64,000 bases of DNA from Nitzschia sp. DOCU1 (lineage: Eukaryota > Bacillariophyta > Bacillariophyceae > Bacillariales > Bacillariaceae), in the NCBI GenBank assembly GCA_951394045.1, contig OX595989.1, positions 3,644,970 through 3,708,969 of the forward strand, read 5' to 3'. Below the pieces are notes generated by a model that was not told where the DNA came from, did no database searches, and saw only the letters and a list, made by a program, of their open reading frames with translations. A program made the position numbers and the translations under genes. Below are positions 8,654-19,503 of the stretch, piece by piece. Position 1 is the stretch's first letter; each line of letters opens with the position of its first letter.

Positions 8654-11012
8654 TAGTAGGACTAGAACGTATTTTGTTCGGAGCAATAATATGTTATGTA
8701 TCGTGCGAGAAACGATGCAACCTAGCTAGCTACTCCTCTACCGGTAGATTTATCATCTATCTATTCATCGAACTTTTGGCTTCGTTTTTGTGTTCTCACA
8801 CAAACAGTTACTGAGCCCCACCGCTACGTCAAAGCAGTTCGATTTCGGAGGGGGTGGGCCACAGCTGCTCCGCCCGGTAGAGACAACAATCCACTTCACT
8901 CGACGGCGTAGCCGATTCCAATTCTCCACGCACCAGCACAGGTTACACTTAAACTCTCCGCGACGAGACACGTACGCGAGTGGAGGACGTTTTAAAACCG
9001 GAACCACAAACCGGTTGCGTTGATCAGGCTGTTTGTGTGCGGGGAGAATCGGAATCGGGGTCGAGATCACGGATCAGGATCGTTGCTCTGGAAAATGTTG
9101 GTATTGTAGAACAACGCCAGACCCCTGCGAAAGGAGGAAAGAACAAGGTGAGTAGCACTGCGGGAAAGAAATATGATCAAACGGCACCGTCAAGTCGCAA
9201 AAACGCAAGTTTGGAGTGCACGTACCGTTCCAAAGGGCGCCACCACATGAATCATTCCTCCGCCAACACCAACACAACAATCAAACATTTCATCAAACAA
9301 CTTTCTTCCAGGGTCTGCTTCGGCTCCGTTTGCCTCAGGGAGCTAGCGTCATGGTTCAACCGAATCAGGAGGGCTCTCCAGAGACTGAGTCCACGTACAC
9401 CCCCAATATTGGCTTCCTTCAGGACGAGTGTTCCAGGGCGGTCCGGCACAAACCGGACCTTCACCGTGGATTTCTCCTCCTTCAGGCTGTTATCTCGCTA
9501 CAGCTGAGCCGCACCATCAAAATGATAGTGATCGCCGCAGTAGAGGTCTGTTCATAGCAGAGTGAAAAGAAAGTTGATGAAGAAAGCTGATCATCGTACG
9601 ATGCGGATTGCTCCCTTCGCAAAAAAGTGAGGTCGATTGAGTGAAAAAGTGATGCATTTGTTGGAAGGAATGCTGAGATCCGAGCCGTTTCTGCTGTGGT
9701 TTGCGAGTAGTTTCGTGATTTTTCCCACGATGAAGCAGTTTCGTGATTTTTCCCACGATGAAGCCCCACGGTGGCTGAAAGTAATCCACATTCATCAACG
9801 GCCAGTTCGCCAAATCCACAGAATATGGTTTCTGAGGCAAGGGCATAAGCTAGAAAACATTTGACGCTGTTTGTTAAACACGATTGATATGCCTTACGAA
9901 TTCAGCTCGTCGACTAGACGGACTACATCGGAAAGATAGCAAGCTAGAGAAGTGGGCCGATCGCTGTCCAGCTGGATGCTACAATCACACCCATGCTGTA
10001 AACGGCAAGCTATGGTTGATTTGAAGACGCTTGTAAAGTTTTGTCAAATTACGATAGGTAGTTAGAAACTTAGTAGCCCTTTTTCAATGCCCTCATCGAC
10101 CCATAGGAAAAACGGTCGGCCACGCGGTCTATCGCGAGTTCGTTTTTTAGATGACGCTAACTCACTCTGTGATCAAAAGGAGACCATGAAAATTTAATCT
10201 AGAGTCAATGTCAATATAAAGTACAATATTGTAAAGAGCGACCTTGCCAGAAAGGGTAAGCAAAGTTAGATTGCAATAGAGGGAAGATTGTCGCCCGCCG
10301 TGATTTCACTATAAATTTATGTGTAAGCAGTCGAGGTAATCAAAATCACTCAAGATCAATTTCCCTCTAAGTAAATGCATATGCCCTCTTGGAGGCAGCC
10401 GAGGGGATGCAATGCGATTTCCCGAGATTTCACTACTCGCAATTTGGTGACACAAGATTTTACAACAAGCGATTTCGCAACAACCGCTTTCGTACTGGGG
10501 GCATGACCCTTTTGACCTCTTTGACCACTTATCGAATCTCATTCCCTCAGCGACAAAAAAAGAGCCGATAGTGCAAAGGATTGCAGCAGAGTACGTAGAT
10601 AGCTGGCTACTACGGTAGCTACGACTGCAGACTACTGCTAGCCCTCTCGTCTAACTTTTGTTCTAGCTTCTGTGGTTACGGAAGCCAGACGACCGCAGCT
10701 TCCTCACTTCTACAAGCGACGGTATCATGATAATACGAGCACCGTGGGCTCTCGTTCTTTCTATCGGCGGGATAGTAAAGAACTGTACTGTCAGCAGCCA
10801 CAATCATGATTACTATTAGCTAGTAGTAACAACTATGTATTGTCTCATTCCCTGTGGCGACACCGTCCTACCACTTGTTGATGTTGGCCGCGAATCGTTC
10901 CATTCATTAACTAGTAGTAGCGCAGGTCTGGGAACGGCCGCCCGACCGTTGCAGAGTTAGAGGAGAGAGTCGTATCCAATGTTTCTGACTGATGATCCTC
11001 GTGGTCCCGCCA
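8654..11012. other. Intergenic, 2.4 kb, no gene called
   Basis: Several frames of 60-175 codons occur here, but they overlap one another, lack recognisable motifs and look like chance. The stretch holds the palindrome TACCGGTA at 8739 and a perfect 28-bp tandem duplication at 9709-9764. Confidence 0.5.
9709..9764. repeat. Perfect 28-bp tandem duplication
   Basis: The unit begins agtttcgtgatttttccc and occurs twice without any difference (9709-9736 and 9737-9764). Confidence 0.95.
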
Positions 11013-11948
11013 TCAAGAACAAGTCGCAAGAGTGAGCCATAGGCGGAGGCTTTGCCAGCCAGTAGCACTGCTACCAGTTTGCCGCCGCCTGTTGTCCGAC
11101 GACGGTAGAACATTCACAGATACTGCCACTTCATTGGCAGCTCTGGCTCGAAGATGGAGTTCCTTTTCTTTATAGATTTCTTGCAAAACCCCGTGGATGC
11201 GATCTCGAGTTGTCTTGCTGGCCATGCCGGTACTTAGGTTCACCCTAGATTCGTGAATCCTCGGCACTTCGTGTTTGCGAGACTTTTTGTATCCCAAATG
11301 AGGAAGTTGAGACGTCTTGGACCTTTTGGTCCCTGGTTCCGAGAGATCTTCGTCACAGCGTGCACACCCAGTACTGTTGCTCGACATGCCATCCAAACGC
11401 CGGCTCTGGGCTCGACGAGTGACTCGAATGATCGATTCTTCTCTCCAGCTCGGCAAATCCTTGAGTTCGACTGGGTTGGTCATTTCGGCCACGCGCTCGT
11501 CGATTGCACGTCGAAGAGCTTCGTCCTCGATATGACTCCGTCTCGAGACGGTATTGTAGACACCACCACTGTCTGGATAGGCGGCCAGCGCGGCTTCGGC
11601 AGCCGCGGCTGTGCGGCGAACGGCAAGAGCGCCATAGTATGCCGTTTCATTTTCCCGTGTCCGCATGAAATCAGCCGCAATACAGCGTTTGAGCCAATCG
11701 CTATCCTCCAACATTTCAACTGCTTCTGGCCAGGTCTTGCGCAAGTCAACAAACGGATCTTCAACAAAAATATCCTTGTCCGAAGAACCAGTTGTCGACC
11801 GATCGTCGTCATTCCCTTCCTTGGCAAGAACTTTGACGTTACGTGGGACCCGACGCCAGGCCATGGCGTGGGCATCCTTGACGGCATTTGTACAGTGGCT
11901 GGCGCGTCGCTGCATGATAGCGAGAATTTCGTACGATTCCTTTGCCAT
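11013..11948 (-). CDS. Hypothetical protein, 311 residues
   Basis: The frame runs without interruption from the ATG at 11948. I do not recognise a family. The first half is helical and rich in Ala and charged residues (WPEAVEMLEDSDWLKRCIAA, then RRTAAAAEAALAAYP), and the centre has a pair of Cys (CARCDEDL). The second half is strongly basic (KRSKTSQLPHLGYKKSRKHE) and may carry a nuclear localisation signal. The downstream gene on the other side (12193-13752) has the same orientation, with 245 bases between the two. The last 40 residues have less coding character, so the true 3' end may be spliced. Confidence 0.5.
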   Translation of the reverse strand: MAKESYEILAIMQRRASHCTNAVKDAHAMAWRRVPRNVKVLAKEGNDDDRSTTGSSDKDIFVEDPFVDLRKTWPEAVEMLEDSDWLKRCIAADFMRTRENETAYYGALAVRRTAAAAEAALAAYPDSGGVYNTVSRRSHIEDEALRRAIDERVAEMTNPVELKDLPSWREESIIRVTRRAQSRRLDGMSSNSTGCARCDEDLSEPGTKRSKTSQLPHLGYKKSRKHEVPRIHESRVNLSTGMASKTTRDRIHGVLQEIYKEKELHLRARAANEVAVSVNVLPSSDNRRRQTGSSATGWQSLRLWLTLATCS

Positions 11949-12192
11949 CTTCCAATAAATAGAACCAGGCGGATTGTACGCCAGAGGGTTGGTACAAAGC
12001 AGACGCCAGTCCGAGACAAAGGAGTCAAGAGTCCTGTACTTTTCTTCGAGAACATTGGAACGGATCTTGCCGAAATATTGGATTCTTGATGATTGCCGTT
12101 ACGAACGAAATTTGCAATCAAAGAGAGTCGGCAAGACGCTTTTGACTAGCTTGCTGCTCTTTGCTCTGGAAGACTGCTGCAAGCGCCGCCCC

Positions 12193-13752
12193 CTACTTTT
12201 GCTGTTTGTTCTTCATCGTGGCCATGATTTCAAAGTATTTGGCACACACGTCGGAATACAGTTGAACACACTCGTACTTTCGCCTCACATTTCCTTGTTC
12301 ATCCGTATCATAATTTAGACACCGCCATTGCTCGAGCGCCCCGTCGATCAGTGGTTTATACTGCAAATCTTCTTGAAGTATGGACTGAGCCTTGTCGAAT
12401 GTATTGCAATCGTCGTCAGTTCGCTTCAAAAATGATTCGAACACACCAGCTCGCTCCGCCACAGTATCATCATCAGAAGTAGTAGTATCGTAGAGATTCC
12501 ATTCCGTCACGAGACAATCATTGTCAATGACAGGTTGGGCAATTTGGGCCTTTGTGGTTGTCAAGACGCGTGCTCCTGCTACCAAGGACAAATAGACCAC
12601 GCGCGGTCCAAAATCACCCGCTGTCAACAAGACACTCTTCCTAGCCGATTGGAAGAGTGCCAATTGTTCGATCAAACCAATTTGTCCAAATTCGACGTGA
12701 CGGACATGGATACTATCCAATAGCTGAATGGTTTGCTGATAGTACGGCGACGAATCTCCACCGTGACGACTGCCAGCAAAGCATATTGTAAAGTTGTGGT
12801 TGTTGCTGCTGCCGTCTCCGATTAGCCAGTGACCGACAGTGTTGTTTTGTTGTTCTCGTTGACGCCAATAGTATTTGGCATAGTCAACAAGTTCTTGTGC
12901 CAATCGCAATTGCCCTTTGCTAGCCTTCCAACTCGACACGTAGGCGATGGAGCAATTCTCCATGGCTGAGTGCTGCTGTTGGGATATCGATAAATAGGCC
13001 ACCCTTTGGTTGCTAGCGCTGCTGCTATTATTGGATAGTTGTCGTAGTTGTTGGCTGGCTTGCCAAATGGCTTGTGATGGCGGTTTTACGTGTAGATGAT
13101 CCGGAAGGACTGTATACCACTTTCGGTCACACGTTTGGCATGGCGTTTGACCAATGGGAAATTGAACAATGATGGGGCATGTAGCATCAGTGATATTGGG
13201 ACCACGACAAAAGCCAAAGAGATGCGGATAGATCTGCAACAATTCTCGGATGCCAGACGACCTGGAAAAAATGAGAGATAGGGAACTCCATACTTTGCGT
13301 TTTTCCACTTTGTCTAGAAGTTTGCGTAAGTCATCTTGTGGGGCTTGTACAAGTGGGAGTACCTCCAACAACTTATCCGGCTCTCGAGCTTTGGTGGCAT
13401 AAACTCGAGTAGAATTCGCTGGCAGTAGTCGTCTCACTACTCTTGAGAAAGAGTGAGTCCAGAGAAACTGAGGCTCCGTCGGATTGCCGTTGAAGAAGAC
13501 TGCACCGGGTGGATAGCTTATCGCAGTTGACGTTGACGTCGTGGGGTTACTATCTGCAGTATCGTCCCCAGCGACACTTGCGGATATTCTGGCATGGTCA
13601 TCCACAGGACTTGTCGCGGCTTCTCCCGCCGCCGAAGAAGATACCGACAGATTCAGGGAACGAAAACTCAACGTCAAAATCACCAGCACAAAGAGAAACA
13701 CTCGCAGCGGTCTCTTAAGAAGACGATCATGGACTGAATTCGCGCCTTTCAT
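12193..13752 (-). CDS. Type II membrane protein resembling a GT-B glycosyltransferase
   Basis: The product has 519 residues: a short basic cytoplasmic N-terminus, one membrane anchor at about 17-33 (VFLFVLVILTLSF), a Ser/Thr/Ala-rich stalk to about 75, and a luminal domain with several NxS/T sites. This is the layout of Golgi glycosyltransferases. From about 250 the segment IAYVSSWKASKGQLRLAQEL looks like the opening of the donor-binding half of a GT-B fold; later comes FQSARKSVLLTAGDFGPRVV, where GT-B enzymes bind the nucleotide sugar. The spaced CQTCDRKW motif suggests disulphides. No acceptor or sugar can be named. Two CRE-like elements lie 100-150 bases upstream. Confidence 0.55.
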   Translation of the reverse strand: MKGANSVHDRLLKRPLRVFLFVLVILTLSFRSLNLSVSSSAAGEAATSPVDDHARISASVAGDDTADSNPTTSTSTAISYPPGAVFFNGNPTEPQFLWTHSFSRVVRRLLPANSTRVYATKAREPDKLLEVLPLVQAPQDDLRKLLDKVEKRKVWSSLSLIFSRSSGIRELLQIYPHLFGFCRGPNITDATCPIIVQFPIGQTPCQTCDRKWYTVLPDHLHVKPPSQAIWQASQQLRQLSNNSSSASNQRVAYLSISQQQHSAMENCSIAYVSSWKASKGQLRLAQELVDYAKYYWRQREQQNNTVGHWLIGDGSSNNHNFTICFAGSRHGGDSSPYYQQTIQLLDSIHVRHVEFGQIGLIEQLALFQSARKSVLLTAGDFGPRVVYLSLVAGARVLTTTKAQIAQPVIDNDCLVTEWNLYDTTTSDDDTVAERAGVFESFLKRTDDDCNTFDKAQSILQEDLQYKPLIDGALEQWRCLNYDTDEQGNVRRKYECVQLYSDVCAKYFEIMATMKNKQQK

Positions 13753-14075
13753 TTACATTGTCGTCTCGTTGTTGGAATAAGAAAGGAGTCAACGAAGCAC
13801 ACAAGCATCAACAGAACATTCATCTCATTGCCGCCGCAGCAGGAAGAGTGGCGGGAAAATTTCGATGACGTAACGAATCCGAGTATGACGTCAGGAGTGA
13901 CGAAGGAAGGAAACTGATGAGCTACCGGCAGCTAGCGGGCCATCCTCAAACTGCAAACTACGGTACACTTTACACTACTATCAGCTAGGCGACGTTCCAG
14001 CAAGGTTCCGCAAGTTATACCTAGCTCTAGGAAGCACAACGAAACGAAACGCAGCAGCATAAGCTTCTACTTGAC
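13753..14075. other. Intergenic between divergent genes, promoter region
   Basis: The region contains the CRE-like sites and otherwise no open frame of interest. Confidence 0.4.
13886..13893. promoter_or_regulatory. CRE-like palindrome TGACGTCA upstream of the 12.2-13.8 kb gene
   Basis: A perfect TGACGTCA lies 134 bases before the ATG at 13752, and a related TGACGTAA lies at 13865. bZIP proteins bind such sites, and in diatoms they are known from CO2/cAMP-responsive promoters. Function here is inferred from position only. Confidence 0.35.
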
Positions 14076-14297
14076 ATGAAATGCACTTGGTCGCTGGTTT
14101 CGATCGTTCTTCTCATCACACGGACCATAAACAGTTTCATCATTCAAATTGCCCATCGTTCCCTTTCGCCGCTTCAGCTTTGCTTCGTTGACGAAAGCAG
14201 GAGGTACCAAAACCCTACTATCGGTTTTCTAGTGAATGGCAGAAACAAATATATGCAAAACTCTTTATTCCGTATTAGAAGTGTATCACGAACCTAG
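14076..14297 (+). CDS. Short putative secreted or plastid-targeted peptide (73 residues)
   Basis: The first 20 residues (MKCTWSLVSIVLLITRTINS) have the form of a signal peptide. They are followed by Phe, as in the ASAF-type cleavage motif used for import into secondary plastids. The rest has no recognisable domain and ends early. It could be a real small protein, the first exon of a lost gene, or chance. Confidence 0.25.
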   Translation: MKCTWSLVSIVLLITRTINSFIIQIAHRSLSPLQLCFVDESRRYQNPTIGFLVNGRNKYMQNSLFRIRSVSRT

Positions 14298-14460
14298 TCG
14301 TCAGCATTGACAAATATGAGGAATGATCATTCGGTGTGGGTTGTGGGAAATTTAAATAGACAGGTAAAAGCTGCTGTCGAGCACACGATTGCTCAACAGA
14401 CAGAATGGTCGTCGTTTTCCAGTAATAGCAGCAATAGGAGACGAGACTTCGTCGTCCTGT

Positions 14461-15423
14461 TTATTTATCCTTGGTAGAAGTGGCCAGGGTTTCTTGCGTG
14501 AACCTCTTTGGCAACTTGGTAACAATAGCATCGGTCATGCGACGAGCCAATCGTTGAGGATCGGGCGCGGGGTCGTAGTCGTGTCGGATCACGTACTCTC
14601 GGAATCGGTTGTTGCTGAAGGATCCAATTCCAAAGGCAGGCAAGATTCGGAAACCACGTGCGAACGAGACAGTGGCGAATTCATTGCGGATAGCAGAAAC
14701 GCGAGCCGCCGTGGAAACGCCGGGGTTGTTGTAAAAGTCCATGGCGTGGATGTGGAGAGGAGCCGTCACAATTTGAGTGAAGACGGGGATCGCCAAGGCC
14801 ATGGAGAACTCAGCAGTGTATTTCTCAACACCGTGATTTTCTTGCAAGTAGTCCGCAGCCTTGGGGGCGGCGTAGAAGGTGGCATACATGGTGGCCGCAT
14901 CACGAGCAGCGAACAAACCAATGGTGCGCATGGGGGTAGCTCCCTTGGGCTTTCCAGCTCCGAATTCACGAGCAAAGATGGAGTCACGCCATGCCAAGAG
15001 ACCAATGTTGGCAACGGCCGAGGCAGCGACCTTGTATCCCTTGCGCTCTTCGTATCCTTCGATCTTCTTCATATCCAAAACCATTTCAGACAAGTTGGCA
15101 ACTGCGTAAGTACCGAAGTAGACAGCGCAAGTCAATCGGAAGGAAAGTCCTCCAAAGAAGGCACGGGGTTGAAGGAACATTTCCTTGGTGGCCGTCTTCA
15201 TGGCAGTCACGAACTGGGCACCTCCCGAGGATTGCTGGGCAATGCACTTATCGATGATCGAAACCATGGGGGAGACGAGGACGGAAGCGGCAAGGGCACA
15301 TCCGACTTCCTTGGGGGCACGCTCGATCACAAGCTCTTCGAAGTGGTGTGAGTGGGCGTCTCCGAAGATAGCTAGGCGGAACCCAGCGGCGGCATCGTTA
15401 GCTCTTTTCTGGATGTCTTCCAT
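14461..15423 (-). CDS. Divergent mitochondrial carrier-like protein, copy 1
   Basis: The product has 320 residues. It resembles the divergent branch of the mitochondrial carrier superfamily that lacks full PxDxxxxR signatures. The features are a segment with SPMVSIIDKCIAQ in the first third, a middle membrane segment YFGTYAVANLSEMVLDMKKI, a loop AWRDSIFAREFG, and a third unit with APLHIHAMDFYNNPG and SFARGFRILPAFGIGSFSNN. Six hydrophobic segments are likely. The substrate cannot be predicted; the carrier assignment rests on the three-part layout and a general likeness, not on motif identity. It is a clear paralogue of 21709-22740 and lies at the 3' side of a two-gene array of the CFPSSKSM family, as that paralogue does. 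Confidence 0.5.
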   Translation of the reverse strand: MEDIQKRANDAAAGFRLAIFGDAHSHHFEELVIERAPKEVGCALAASVLVSPMVSIIDKCIAQQSSGGAQFVTAMKTATKEMFLQPRAFFGGLSFRLTCAVYFGTYAVANLSEMVLDMKKIEGYEERKGYKVAASAVANIGLLAWRDSIFAREFGAGKPKGATPMRTIGLFAARDAATMYATFYAAPKAADYLQENHGVEKYTAEFSMALAIPVFTQIVTAPLHIHAMDFYNNPGVSTAARVSAIRNEFATVSFARGFRILPAFGIGSFSNNRFREYVIRHDYDPAPDPQRLARRMTDAIVTKLPKRFTQETLATSTKDK

Positions 15424-16061
15424 TTTGTTGATATGAAAAGGCTACAAGTCTTTTTAGAATCAGGTGGACGATTGTAAATTATGAGCAGAGAATGAAGCTT
15501 GACTCTTCCTCACCCTTGGGGGTCGTCGTCATTCATCCCATCATTCAATGGTTCTTTTCGTCAGGTCAAAAACACCCACGCAGACGGGGTTTCCTCATTT
15601 CCATTTTGCGACCATTTGCCGTACCGGTATTCTTCTGTTGTTTCCGGGAAGAGCGGTACTCACAACCATTTTTATTGGATAATATTTGTCGCATTCCAAT
15701 GTTTCCAGCTCACATTTCAATGAAACTATTATGCCCTCCTTTCCAAAGTTCCATTCTGTGGCATCGCTTACTCGCCGTCCCCGTGCTTGCTCTTCCGGCC
15801 TTTCCGAAAGTGGGATACCGCCTGCTTCGACCTTTCCGGGATACGGAAACCAATCGGAGACCACGCACGAGCCATCAGATAAATGAGGCATATTACCTTA
15901 TTATGATTGGCCGGCAGTTTGGTGGCGGCACGTAAAGTTTCCAATGTAGAAGATACAAGAGCCACGTCATAAGTGCAGTCGACCGACAATCGAGAAAGGA
16001 TCGACGTGGTGGCAACGCCACGTTGATTTGCGAGGCCAGATGGGATTGAAACTAGGAAGAC
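15424..16061. other. Intergenic, no gene seen
   Basis: Short overlapping frames only. This 1.5-kb stretch up to about 16.9 kb has no counterpart upstream of the second carrier-like gene. TACCGGTA occurs at 15622. Confidence 0.4.
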
Positions 16062-16394
16062 ATGCCGTCAGCTGGCCGACAGCTTTCTACTTCTACATTA
16101 GCTTCGAAGAGACGTCAACGTCACCATCTCCACGAATACCTCTACTTTCCGAAAAGATTCGATGATGTCCGCATCTCATCCTCTCATCAATCATCGTCAT
16201 CATCATCTTCGTCTTTCTCTTTGGTTTCCTATCTTCCTTGGGGTGTCAAGGACAAGGACGACGACGACGACAGAATGACACACGAGAAATCCATGTCGCC
16301 GATGCCGACGAAGACGCCGGTTGCTACTACAATGGAAAAGCAATGTTTGCCTTTCCAATATTACGATCTTTTGGAATTGCCGAAACTTTGGTGA
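16062..16394 (+). CDS. Weak candidate exon, 110 residues
   Basis: The frame starts MPSAGRQLSTSTLASKR, an Arg/Ser-rich beginning like a mitochondrial presequence. It passes a Ser run and an Asp run, ends with CLPFQYYDLLELPKLW and meets a stop that overlaps a donor-like gtgagc. The ending recalls the start of a J-domain (YYDLLELP), which would continue in a further exon, but I could not find that exon. Treat as unproven. Confidence 0.2.
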   Translation: MPSAGRQLSTSTLASKRRQRHHLHEYLYFPKRFDDVRISSSHQSSSSSSSSFSLVSYLPWGVKDKDDDDDRMTHEKSMSPMPTKTPVATTMEKQCLPFQYYDLLELPKLW

Positions 16395-17725
16395 GCGGCG
16401 CTACCTGGCACACGGCCCGCAGAAAAGATATCGAAAGACGGAGATTGATATCTGTATCAGACGACTCCAGCCATAAAGCCTTATGTCCGCGTCCATTCTG
16501 CGGGCTGCGACCACAACAAGTGGCGTTACCAGGCATGCAGGATAATGAGTTCGTCTTCGAGTCCTACTGCCTGCCGAGGGTGGTAAGTGCGATGCTGATA
16601 TATCTCTGCGACCGGTCATTCCGGAAGTGGGGGTTACGACGACGACGCCTGGCGAATTATTCTCTTCTAGCAACAGGAGCCTCTCTGCGTTTTCCTAGCG
16701 TGGATTTTTCTGTGCCGATGATCATCTCGCATGGTTGAAAGCAACAATAAGCCCTGTTATGATTGTGCTTCCCTACCACGGCAATTGTGAACTACCCCAC
16801 AATATGATACATGGTCGTCGACAATAGAAATGCCGCCCGAAAGACGAGTTCTACGTGGTGCACAACAACCGTGTAGTGTCGGTTATTTGCTCCGACGATT
16901 TGGATATCGATGCATTTTGACGCGCAACTCAACTTTAGTAGGGAATATCGATGACGATTGACGATAATCTGCAAACTTTGTGACAGTGTATTGACGGAAC
17001 AATCACTGGCCAACACCTATTGTGAAATTCGACGGCTCAAGAGTTCATATGACCAAAACGTCGACTTTGGTTATTAATGGGTCGGGATCCTCTTTGCTTT
17101 TTTGTTTGACGGAACCAACCCGTTGCCGGAGACGCCAACGTGAGACGACGATGGAGATGGAGTATCTTTACAACTCTCCACCGAACTCTTGAATGAATCC
17201 AGTTCTTGTCATATTCCCGAGCTTCTATGTCGGTGCAGTGCTGCAAGCGGCGGCAATGGCAGCCATTGGCCGCTGCCCTACCAGTCTGAATGTGCGGATC
17301 GGATCGATTTGGGGCCTTCTACACCTTTACATGATCCAAGTTTGTCCGTTGACGAACGATTGCCGGCTCTCACGAAATAAACATTGCAATCGAACAGATC
17401 ACTGGGGAAGTCCTAGAATAAAGCGACCAGGACGTGAAGGGGAAAAGGCTCAGATCAACATGGTGAGAGTCGGTGCCCTTCTTCCAAGCGATGCAGATGA
17501 CGGAACGAGGAAACAGAGCGAAGTACGATCAGCTACTACCTCCTCCATTGATAATTAGCACAGTTCAGATTCAAGGACTCTAAATGCCGGCACTTGCTGA
17601 AAACTAGCAACTAGAAACTAGAATGGTGACCATGTACTTTTTATGATTCTCATAATGGCGACGTCATAGACCGGCCTGCTTTGGTGATCTGCACGCCCGA
17701 AGTCGGGTGGTGCGGCGGTACGTAA
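16395..17725. other. Intergenic sequence partly duplicated at 23.0-24.3 kb
   Basis: From about 16.94 kb onward the sequence shows patchy but clear similarity to 23018-24290. Examples are the gacgataatctgcaa...ttgtgacag segment, the gggatcc...ttgcttttt segment and the ctgccctaccagtctga segment. No coding potential is evident. It marks the intergenic part of the block duplication. Confidence 0.55.
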
Positions 17726-18808
17726 CTATTGAGACCGCTTCGAAATACTTGAAGTAGTCATTGTGGCGCCTTGCTGTAGCTGAGTCTTTTTCTTGTTGAC
17801 GACCCGCCGTCGTGGAAGAGTTAGGAGTTGCTTGCGGTCACCTCGTGTCGGATCCATGAGACCAGCGGTATTCAGATGCGTAAATCGGTGCAAAAACGTT
17901 GGCGACTTGGTCCAAAGGATAGCATCAAAGACATAGCGTTGCAAAAAGTCGACATCGGGTGGTTCGTTGCAATAAATATGGACGGTATAGTTCCACCGAG
18001 TCAAACGCGATCCTTTACCACCTCTCGAATACGTCAAGAAGTAATGATGAGCCTTGGATCGCAAAAAGAGTAGCAACGCTACCAACATGAGACAAATTTC
18101 CACAATACCCAATGCCAACACCAGGCTGCCAAATCCTGAAGAGCTGCATTCTTCCTTCGATGTTCCAGCATCGTAGTTCCATACAAGAATACAGGTCTTA
18201 GAAACAATTTTGATAAAACCACCAAATGCTGCAAGAATGGACCCTACTAATAGATTCACACCAATCCAAAACGGGAGTTTGCGTACTTGGACATCGGTTA
18301 TGAGGTATCGGGGAATGACAAACATGCTTTTGGACGAGGGAAAGCAAAGAAACTTGTTCTGTTCCCGCACCACAACGACGTGTCCATAAAAGGATGCAGT
18401 CAATGCTTGACACCCACATTTTTTCAAGAAAGGAAAAAGCTTCTCTAAGTCTCCCGTCGTTTCATAAAGAGGTGGATTTGACGCGGGGTCGGAAATGGAT
18501 CGAGTTCTTGCTGTGCTGGTTCCAGGATGTGATCCTGCACCATATGAACTGTCTGATCTTGTAGCATACCACGCATTGCCATAGTCGCCGTGGCTGTCCT
18601 CGTCACCCGAGACATTGGAAGAAATGGCCGAAGAGTCACTTCGAGCGTCCGAATCATCGGTCGATCGGCTGGACGAAGAACTGCCGTCACCGCCATCACC
18701 ATCCAACATCATGTCATCGATTCCTTCTTCGGCAGCATCGAGAGCAGCGTCGTAGAGATAATCAACCACTGCGTCTGCTACAGCGTTTTGCCCCCCGTTC
18801 TCGGACAT
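17726..18808 (-). CDS. CFPSSKSM-family membrane protein, type A, copy 1
   Basis: The product has 360 residues and belongs to no family I can name. Residues 1-110 are acidic and Ser/Asp-rich. At about 118 comes PLYETTGD, then a beta-rich part ending FLCFPSSKSMFVIPRYLITD, which resembles the core of a PH-like domain. Two membrane segments follow (about 185-210 and 240-265), separated by a loop with a CSSSGF motif. The C-terminal part holds AHHYFLTYSRGGKGSRLTRW, then TKSPTFLHRFTHLNTAGLMD and PTRGDRKQL. These C-terminal motifs are conserved in all five copies in the window. Copy 26577-27644 is the closest relative. Its neighbour at 19504 is type B, in the same orientation. Confidence 0.7.
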   Translation of the reverse strand: MSENGGQNAVADAVVDYLYDAALDAAEEGIDDMMLDGDGGDGSSSSSRSTDDSDARSDSSAISSNVSGDEDSHGDYGNAWYATRSDSSYGAGSHPGTSTARTRSISDPASNPPLYETTGDLEKLFPFLKKCGCQALTASFYGHVVVVREQNKFLCFPSSKSMFVIPRYLITDVQVRKLPFWIGVNLLVGSILAAFGGFIKIVSKTCILVWNYDAGTSKEECSSSGFGSLVLALGIVEICLMLVALLLFLRSKAHHYFLTYSRGGKGSRLTRWNYTVHIYCNEPPDVDFLQRYVFDAILWTKSPTFLHRFTHLNTAGLMDPTRGDRKQLLTLPRRRVVNKKKTQLQQGATMTTSSISKRSQ

Positions 18809-19503
18809 GATGAAGAAAGCCTTGTTGGATTAAATCAAATGAAAAACTGAACGGATACGGATTGTAGAACCTTCCCATTGAAACACAGAGTCAACTAATG
18901 ATCTCGAAAATAAATGGGTATTCTTGCCGATATGTTGACGAAAGAGCTCAAAACGGATCTTTGCGCGCCCTAACCGGGGAAGTATTATTACCTACCTGGC
19001 ATACCGGTTATTATCAAAACTGCGTACTGCAGTATCGTATCGTGCTACGCGCGCTATCCTCGCGTGTTCGTTCTGACATCATTCTTCAGAGCAATATTCA
19101 AAAGTTCGCCATTGTTGAAGGGAAGTTTGAAATGCAGAACTCATCTCATGCCACGGAATGAAAAAGTGTGGCACTTCGGGATAGCAAATGCTTTGCCTGT
19201 CGATACTACCGTAAGACTGCTCAAAACTACAGTTAACATCAATTGCTTGTAGTCGCAATTGAGTACCTACCGTACTTTTTGGAGTGATCGATCCCCCCTA
19301 GTCCCATGCCCCTCTCCTAAGTAAGCATTCGACTGCTGCCCTCTTTGCTTAACTTTCTTAGTCGCAGTACTACAAAGAGGACTGCATCTTAGCCAAGATT
19401 AACCGAAGAGACTGACCACCAGGAACATTAATAGAAGTAAATGTAAATTTAAACATCCTCAGCACCTACTACTATAAAAAACACAGCAACTGATAAACAC
19501 CGT
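18809..19503. other. Intergenic between type A and type B copies
   Basis: The first 100 bases upstream of the type A start resemble the same region before 27644, so a shared promoter is likely. A stretch at 19320-19420, read on the minus strand, loosely recalls the U2 snRNA 5' end; it is described in the findings and not called as a gene. Confidence 0.4.

Noticed and set aside
8980..9560. Several frames of 100-175 codons around 9-9.6 kb.
   Set aside because: They overlap on both strands, have no motifs and no consistent codon use.
10309..10571. Small frame with repeated RFxNxRF pattern (and its minus-strand shadow).
   Set aside because: The pattern comes from a simple repeat of gcgatttc in the DNA; no sign of selection on the protein.
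16395..16738. Continuation of the YYDLLELP frame as a J-domain.
   Set aside because: No HPD motif or matching exon found in the next kilobase.
19280..19330. Minus-strand atgcttacttaggagaggggc, similar to the U1 snRNA 5' end.
   Set aside because: The 5'-splice-site pairing region (acttacctg) is not intact and no U1 stem-loops are visible.
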